Assembly (NCBI RefSeq): GCF_022695515.1
Contig: NZ_JALDPT010000016.1
Span: forward strand, 1-64,000
Source: Phenylobacterium aquaticum
GTDB taxonomy: Bacteria > Pseudomonadota > Alphaproteobacteria > Caulobacterales > Caulobacteraceae
Reading direction: 5' to 3'
DNA length: 64,000 nucleotides
Position numbers and translations under genes: made by a program. Of this stretch, positions 59,627 through 64,000 are shown piece by piece (the first letter of the stretch is position 1; each line of letters opens with the position of its first letter). Below the pieces are notes generated by a model. That model searched no databases, had not been told where the DNA came from, and saw only the letters and a program-made list of their open reading frames with translations.

Positions 59627-60304
59627 TCAGACCTCGGCCCACATGCGGATCAGGTTGTGATAGGTCCCGGCCAGGGCGACCACCGACGGATCGGTCTGGC
59701 CCACCTGGGTCGAGAGCGCGCGGATGGCGTTGTCCATGTCGTGCAGCAGGGCCCGGCGCGCGTCCTCGCGGATCATCGACTGCATCCAGAAGAATGAGGC
59801 CCAGCGGGAGCCCGCCGTGACCGGCGCCACCCTGTGCAGGCTGGACGAGGGATAGAGCACCAGGTCACCGGCCGGCAGCTTCACGGCGTGTTCGCCGTAG
59901 GTGTCCTCGATGATCAGCTCGCCGCCTTCATATTCGTCGGGCTCGGACAGGAAGAGGGTGGCCGAGACATCGGTGCGGTAGCGGATCGGGCCGGCGAAGC
60001 GGATCGAATTGTCCACATGGGTGTCGAAGCCCATGCCCGCGTCGTAGCGGTTGAACAGCGGCGGGAAGACCCGCAGCGGAAGGGCGGCGGAGACGAAGGT
60101 CTCGTGGCGGCCGAGCGCGCCCAGGATGATCTCGCCCAGTTCGCGGGCGGTGGGGGAGTCCTCCGGAACCTGCAGATTGCGCTTGGCCTGGGCGGACTGC
60201 TCGCCGGCCGTGACCTTGCCGTCGACCCAGGGCGTCGCCGCCAGGGTCTGGCGGAACCGGGCCACCTGGTCGGGCGTCAGCACGCCCTCGATCTGAATCA
60301 GCAT
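59627..60304 (-). CDS. piuC: Fe(II)-dependent oxygenase, PiuC/YbiX (PKHD-type hydroxylase)
   Basis: A 225-residue 2OG-oxygenase-fold protein with iron ligands H and D in [13 protein letters not shown], the later His in [11 protein letters not shown] and the 2OG-binding Arg in GSRWASFFW. PiuC/YbiX proteins go with TonB siderophore receptors of the PiuA/Fiu type, as here, and probably help use catechol siderophores. It lies 85 bases downstream of the receptor gene in one transcript; the gap holds two strong hairpins. Confidence 0.92.
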   Translation of the reverse strand: MLIQIEGVLTPDQVARFRQTLAATPWVDGKVTAGEQSAQAKRNLQVPEDSPTARELGEIILGALGRHETFVSAALPLRVFPPLFNRYDAGMGFDTHVDNSIRFAGPIRYRTDVSATLFLSEPDEYEGGELIIEDTYGEHAVKLPAGDLVLYPSSSLHRVAPVTAGSRWASFFWMQSMIREDARRALLHDMDNAIRALSTQVGQTDPSVVALAGTYHNLIRMWAEV

Positions 60305-60325
60305 TGTCGGGTCCTGAAGAGGTGA

Positions 60326-60391
60326 TCGGCGCGGACCGGGACAGGGGTCCGCGCCGACGCCGAGCCGCGCAAGAGGGGAGGCGCGCGGCTC
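60326..60391 (-). other. Two strong hairpins between the TonB receptor and piuC
   Basis: One 12-bp perfect stem (60326-60337 with 60346-60357, loop of 8) and one 9-bp stem (60362-60370 with 60383-60391). The second begins at the receptor stop codon. Neither has a T tract. They probably protect the receptor mRNA or reduce read-through into piuC. Confidence 0.6.
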
Positions 60392-62870
60392 AGAAGGTCT
60401 TGCCGTAGGAGAGGATGAAGGTCCGGCCGGCGGCGGGAATGGCCCGGTTGGAGAACACCTGGGTGTAGTTCAGCCGGTCGGTGAGGTTGTAGATGTTGAG
60501 GCCCAGCCGCTGGCCGTCGGCGAAGGTCCAGGCGGCGAAGGCGTTGAGGGTGATGCTCTCGGGAACCTGGGCCAGGCGCGCGGCGGTCAGGGTCGAGCGG
60601 TCGGCGTAGGAGACGCTGCGGGCGGTGTAGGCCACGTTGAGCTTGCTCTGATAGGTCGCGTCGCCGCCGACACTCAGCCCCGGGACCCATCGGCCCAGGT
60701 CATAGGTGGTGAACAGCGAGGCCGAGGTCTTGGGCACATAGGCCACCTGCTGGCCCACGGCGACGGTGTTGAGCACGGGGATCGCGGCCGTCACCCCCAC
60801 CGGACAGATCACCGCGGTCGGCGTGCCGGAGGTCGAGGTGGGCACGGTGCAGTTGGAGTAGGATTCCTTGATCTTGGCGTCGAGATAGGCGTAGCCCGCG
60901 CTGACCGTCCAGGCGTCGGTCAGCTTGCCGGTCAGGCCGAGCTCGAGCCCCTTGACCTCCTGGCGCTCGCCCGACTGGGCGACCAGGAAGCCGGTGCCGG
61001 GATCGGTCTGCAGGGCGTTGTCCTTCTTTACATCGAACAGCGAGGCGGTGAAGGACGCGCGGCCGCTGGGCAGGGCGAGCTTGGCGCCGGCCTCCCAGAT
61101 CTGGCTGACCTCGGGCTCCAGGTCCTTGGCGGTGAGGGCCACGGCCGTGCCGGCGCCGACCACCGAGGTTCCCTGCGGGGTCTCGGACCGGCCCCAGGAG
61201 AGGTAGTAGGTCTGGGTCTGGGAGGGCTCATAGACCACGCTGGCCCGCGGGCTCTTCAGGGTCGACTTGACCTTCAGCCCCCCGACCGGGCTCTCGGCGC
61301 CGCTCATCAGCAGGGTGTCCAGTTCGGCGTTGTAGCGGTCGAGCCGCAGCGATCCGATCACCGACAGCTCCTCGGTCAGCCAAAGCCGGTCGGTCAGGAA
61401 CACGGCGAGGTCCGTCGATTCGCCCTTCGTCGACAGGGTGGTCGCCGCGGTGACATTGGTCGCCACCGTCGCCCCGTTCAGGGTGGTGGTGCAGGCGCCG
61501 CTGGTCGGGCAGGTGATGTTCACGCCAGGCCTGGGCCGGAACACCGTGTAGCCCGCCGGGAAGTTCGGATCGGGATTGACCAAGGCGTGCGGAATGGCGG
61601 TCCGCGCCGTGATCCCGCTGGGCAGGGTGTAGGCATAGAACTGTTTGTCATTGTGCTGGTAGGAGACGTCGAGGCCGACGATCGCCTGGTTCTTCAGGCC
61701 GCCGACGGTGAAGTCCATGCGCGCTGTCGAGATGTTCTGGGCGCCCCAGCTGTCCTGGTCATAGGGGCCCGAACCGCCAATGCCGCCATAGGCCTCGGTG
61801 GCCGGATTGTTGTCGAACAGGGCGGTGGTGCAGGCCGTGTTGCACTGATCGGTCGTCGTATATTGGAAGTAGCGCTTATAGGCGCCGACCCGGCTGTCGG
61901 AGGTGAGCGTCAGCCAGGATTCGGGCTTGTGGCTGAGCCTCAGGGTCACGACGTCGGCGTCGGTGCGGTCGACGTCGTTCTTGAAGCCCAGATAGCTGGA
62001 GCGCTCGACGCCCACGCCATATTCGGTGGCCGGCAGGGCGACGATGTCGCCAGGCTTCTGGACAATGATGATCCCGTAGTCGGGGCGGCGGTTGTCGTGC
62101 TGGTGCAGATAGCTGAGCACGGCGCTGGTGTCGGTCCCGAGCCCGAGCCCCACCGAGATCGCCGCCCCCCAGCGGTCGGACTTGACCAGGTCGCGATCGA
62201 CCACGCCGGTCGAGGAGCCCATCAGGTTCAGCCGCACGGCCGAATGCTCGCCCAGCTGATGATTGATGTCGGCCAGCGCCCGGTAGTAGTCGCCGTTGCC
62301 GACATAGGCGTCGAGGATCGTCACATCGTCGAGCTTGGGCGTCTTGGAGACGGTGTTGATGGCCCCGCCCGTCGTGCCGCGCCCGAACATGGCGCCCGAC
62401 GGCCCTTTCAGGACCTGGACCTCCTGATAGTTGAAGCTGTCGCGGGTGTAGACGCCGAAGTCGCGCAGGCCGTCGATATAGACGTCGTCCTTGGCGTCGA
62501 AGCCGCGGATCTTGAACTGGTCGCCGTTGAGGGTGCCGCCCTCGCCGATGGCGATGGTGATGCCCGGCACGTTGCGCAGGGCCTGTTCCAGGGTGTTGAC
62601 CCCCTGGGCCTTCAGCTGGGCCTGGGAGATCACATTGATCGCCTGGGGCGTGTCCTGGACCGTGGTCGGCAGGACCGAGAGGCCGGTGTCGGTGTCGAGC
62701 GGCTTGCGCTGGCCGTTGACCTGGACGCCGGCGATCTCGTTGGCGTCGGCGTCGGCCTCGGCGGCCTGGGCCGCGCCGGCCAGGCTGACCACACCCGCGA
62801 GCGCCAGCATGCCCAACCGCGCCGGCCGCTTGCGCGCATAACCGACCACTCCGCTCTTCACCCGACGCAT
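60390..62870 (-). CDS. TonB-dependent siderophore receptor (Fiu/PiuA-like)
   Basis: An 826-residue outer-membrane receptor: signal peptide (about 1-36), plug domain (about 55-165) with [30 protein letters not shown] split pattern, and a beta-barrel ending in FILSYGKTF. The plug sequence and its piuC partner place it with catecholate or mixed siderophore receptors. It imports ferric siderophore with TonB-ExbBD. A Fur-type box (62945-62959) lies 75 bases before its start, so iron repression is likely. Two in-frame ATGs near the N terminus do not change the protein. Confidence 0.93.
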   Translation of the reverse strand: MRRVKSGVVGYARKRPARLGMLALAGVVSLAGAAQAAEADADANEIAGVQVNGQRKPLDTDTGLSVLPTTVQDTPQAINVISQAQLKAQGVNTLEQALRNVPGITIAIGEGGTLNGDQFKIRGFDAKDDVYIDGLRDFGVYTRDSFNYQEVQVLKGPSGAMFGRGTTGGAINTVSKTPKLDDVTILDAYVGNGDYYRALADINHQLGEHSAVRLNLMGSSTGVVDRDLVKSDRWGAAISVGLGLGTDTSAVLSYLHQHDNRRPDYGIIIVQKPGDIVALPATEYGVGVERSSYLGFKNDVDRTDADVVTLRLSHKPESWLTLTSDSRVGAYKRYFQYTTTDQCNTACTTALFDNNPATEAYGGIGGSGPYDQDSWGAQNISTARMDFTVGGLKNQAIVGLDVSYQHNDKQFYAYTLPSGITARTAIPHALVNPDPNFPAGYTVFRPRPGVNITCPTSGACTTTLNGATVATNVTAATTLSTKGESTDLAVFLTDRLWLTEELSVIGSLRLDRYNAELDTLLMSGAESPVGGLKVKSTLKSPRASVVYEPSQTQTYYLSWGRSETPQGTSVVGAGTAVALTAKDLEPEVSQIWEAGAKLALPSGRASFTASLFDVKKDNALQTDPGTGFLVAQSGERQEVKGLELGLTGKLTDAWTVSAGYAYLDAKIKESYSNCTVPTSTSGTPTAVICPVGVTAAIPVLNTVAVGQQVAYVPKTSASLFTTYDLGRWVPGLSVGGDATYQSKLNVAYTARSVSYADRSTLTAARLAQVPESITLNAFAAWTFADGQRLGLNIYNLTDRLNYTQVFSNRAIPAAGRTFILSYGKTF

Positions 62871-62944
62871 CCCCGAACCCTCACTGAAAGCCGCACAAAC
62901 TGCTATTGCGAAGCGTTCTTAATTGCAGGCGAGAAACTTAGCAA

Positions 62945-62959
62945 TGCGAGTCATTCGCA
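62945..62959. promoter_or_regulatory. Fur-type iron box
   Basis: TGCGAGT-C-ATTCGCA is a near-perfect 7-1-7 palindrome fitting the alphaproteobacterial Fur pattern TGCnAnTnATTnGCA. It lies in an AT-richer gap between the siderophore receptor and the divergent acyl-CoA dehydrogenase gene, so it could act on both, most likely on the receptor. Confidence 0.65.
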
Positions 62960-63051
62960 AATTTGATCAGGATCAAACGGCGCAACGCATGGCGCCTACA
63001 CGGCCGCGCATTTTCGGCCCATAAGGCGGCGCTGACCTAAGGAGACCGGCC

Positions 63052-64000
63052 ATGGCCCTCGACACCGCCGCCCCCGCCAAGACCTTCGATTGGGAAGACC
63101 CCCTCGACCTGGCCGCGCGGCTTTCCGAAGACGAGCGCATGGTCTGGGATTCGGCCCGCGCCTACGCCCGCGAGAAGCTCCTGCCCCGCGTGGTCTCGGC
63201 CTATGCCGAGGAGCGGTTCGATCGCGAGATCATGACCGAGATGGGCGCCCTGGGCTTCCTCGGCCCGACGCTTCCGGAAGAGTACGGCTGCGCCGGGGTC
63301 AATCACGTGGCCTATGGCCTGATCGCCCGCGAGATCGAGGCGATCGATTCCGGCTACCGCTCGGCGATGAGCGTGCAGTCGTCGCTGGTCATGTACCCGA
63401 TCTTCGCCTTCGGCTCCGAGGCCCAGAAGCGCAAGTACCTGCCCGGCATGGCGGCCGGCGAGATCATCGGCTGCTTCGGCCTGACCGAGGCGGACGGCGG
63501 CTCCGACCCCGCCTCCATGCGCACCGTGGCCCGCAAGGCGCCCGGCGGCTATGTGCTGAACGGCGCGAAGATGTGGATCACCAACGCCCCGATCGCCGAC
63601 GTGGCCCTGGTCTGGGCCAAGCTCGACGGGGTGATCCGCGGCTTCCTGGTGGATCGCGGCTCGGAAGGCTTCGAGACGCCGAAGATCCAGAACAAGCTTT
63701 CCCTGCGCGCCTCCATCACCGGCGAGATCGCTCTGGCCGACGTGTTCGTGCCGGAAGACCAGATGATGCCGGGCGTGTCGGGCCTGCGCGGACCGTTCTC
63801 CTGCCTGAACAAGGCCCGCTACGGCATCGCCTGGGGCGCCATGGGCGCGGCGGACTTCTGCCTGCACGCCAGCCGCGAATACACCCAGACCCGCAAGGTG
63901 TTCGGCAAGCCGCTCGCCGCCCGTCAGCTGATCCAGAAGAAGCTGGCCGACATGCAGACCGAGATCGCGCTCGGCTTCGAAGGCGCCCTGGCGCTGGGCC
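63052..64000 (+). CDS. Acyl-CoA dehydrogenase, glutaryl-CoA dehydrogenase-like (runs off the window)
   Basis: The first 316 residues of an acyl-CoA dehydrogenase: [17 protein letters not shown] (FAD site), [30 protein letters not shown] and the helical domain with [34 protein letters not shown]. The RASxTGEI and ARYGIAWG patterns match glutaryl-CoA dehydrogenases, which convert glutaryl-CoA to crotonyl-CoA in lysine/tryptophan breakdown. An AAGGAGA site precedes ATG 63052. The C terminus lies past the window. Confidence 0.88.
   Translation, partial: MALDTAAPAKTFDWEDPLDLAARLSEDERMVWDSARAYAREKLLPRVVSAYAEERFDREIMTEMGALGFLGPTLPEEYGCAGVNHVAYGLIAREIEAIDSGYRSAMSVQSSLVMYPIFAFGSEAQKRKYLPGMAAGEIIGCFGLTEADGGSDPASMRTVARKAPGGYVLNGAKMWITNAPIADVALVWAKLDGVIRGFLVDRGSEGFETPKIQNKLSLRASITGEIALADVFVPEDQMMPGVSGLRGPFSCLNKARYGIAWGAMGAADFCLHASREYTQTRKVFGKPLAARQLIQKKLADMQTEIALGFEGALALG

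Noticed and set aside
1..64000. tRNA, rRNA, CRISPR, prophage or transposase genes
   Set aside because: I looked through the intergenic gaps on both strands and found no cloverleaf, repeat-spacer array, transposase or integrase pattern.

Overview
The window is GC-rich DNA, coding on both strands with short gaps, and most likely comes from the chromosome of a Caulobacterales alphaproteobacterium (Caulobacter, Phenylobacterium or a close relative). The main evidence is two blocks. One is a general-stress-response locus (phyR, nepR, ecfG/sigT, phyK) followed by cheR, cheY and the CtrA-pathway phosphotransferase chpT. The other is a sigF-nrsF ECF sigma/anti-sigma pair divergent from a bufferin (DUF2282/DUF692/DUF2063) operon. 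Large TonB-dependent receptors and a SapC-family protein fit the same group. I see no tRNA, rRNA, CRISPR array, phage or insertion sequence, and no gene-free stretch longer than 300 bases.

Layout. 1-10.7 kb: a partial DsbD/ScsB-type exported protein, two MaoC hot-dog proteins, SapC, a class A acid phosphatase, an agmatine-to-putrescine operon (aguA, aguB, two GNATs) and an Oar-like TonB receptor. 10.9-17.2 kb: a GT39 glycosyltransferase, then msrA, doxX, bufC, bufB and two bufA genes on the minus strand, with sigF-nrsF divergent. Two GTAACC-N16-CG(A/T)A promoters lie between the divergent halves. 17.3-28 kb: mixed metabolism (LysR, alcohol dehydrogenase, scoAB, Kef antiporter, 2OG oxygenase), a TadG-like vWA protein and an ACE-like M2 peptidase. 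28.5-36.5 kb: an alpha-2-macroglobulin/PBP1C periplasmic pair with palindromic repeats on both sides of pbpC, then carbonic anhydrase. 36.8-44.4 kb: acyltransferase, a maleylpyruvate/fumarylpyruvate-type pair, DUF4142 lipoprotein, class III CoA-transferase, serralysin-like RTX protease, hydrolase and GNAT.

45.8-55.5 kb is a stress-response island. I find nine exact GGAAC-N16/17-CGTT (EcfG) promoters and one near match. They precede phyR, nepR, two DUF1328 proteins, an OmpA-like lipoprotein, a small membrane protein, an entericidin, a membrane-anchored hypothetical protein, DUF883 and an unannotated small RNA. The RNA, at about 50268-50388 on the minus strand, has a C8 run and an intrinsic terminator and looks like GsrN. 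55.5-59.5 kb: lipoprotein, CheR, CheY-like, ChpT, DUF3553, CysQ. 59.6-63 kb: a Fur-type box, TonB siderophore receptor and piuC iron module. The window ends inside a glutaryl-CoA dehydrogenase-like gene.

Three genes (a GNAT, the M2 peptidase and the alpha-2-macroglobulin) are each broken by what looks like one lost base in a G/C run. This points to sequencing error as much as to real decay.
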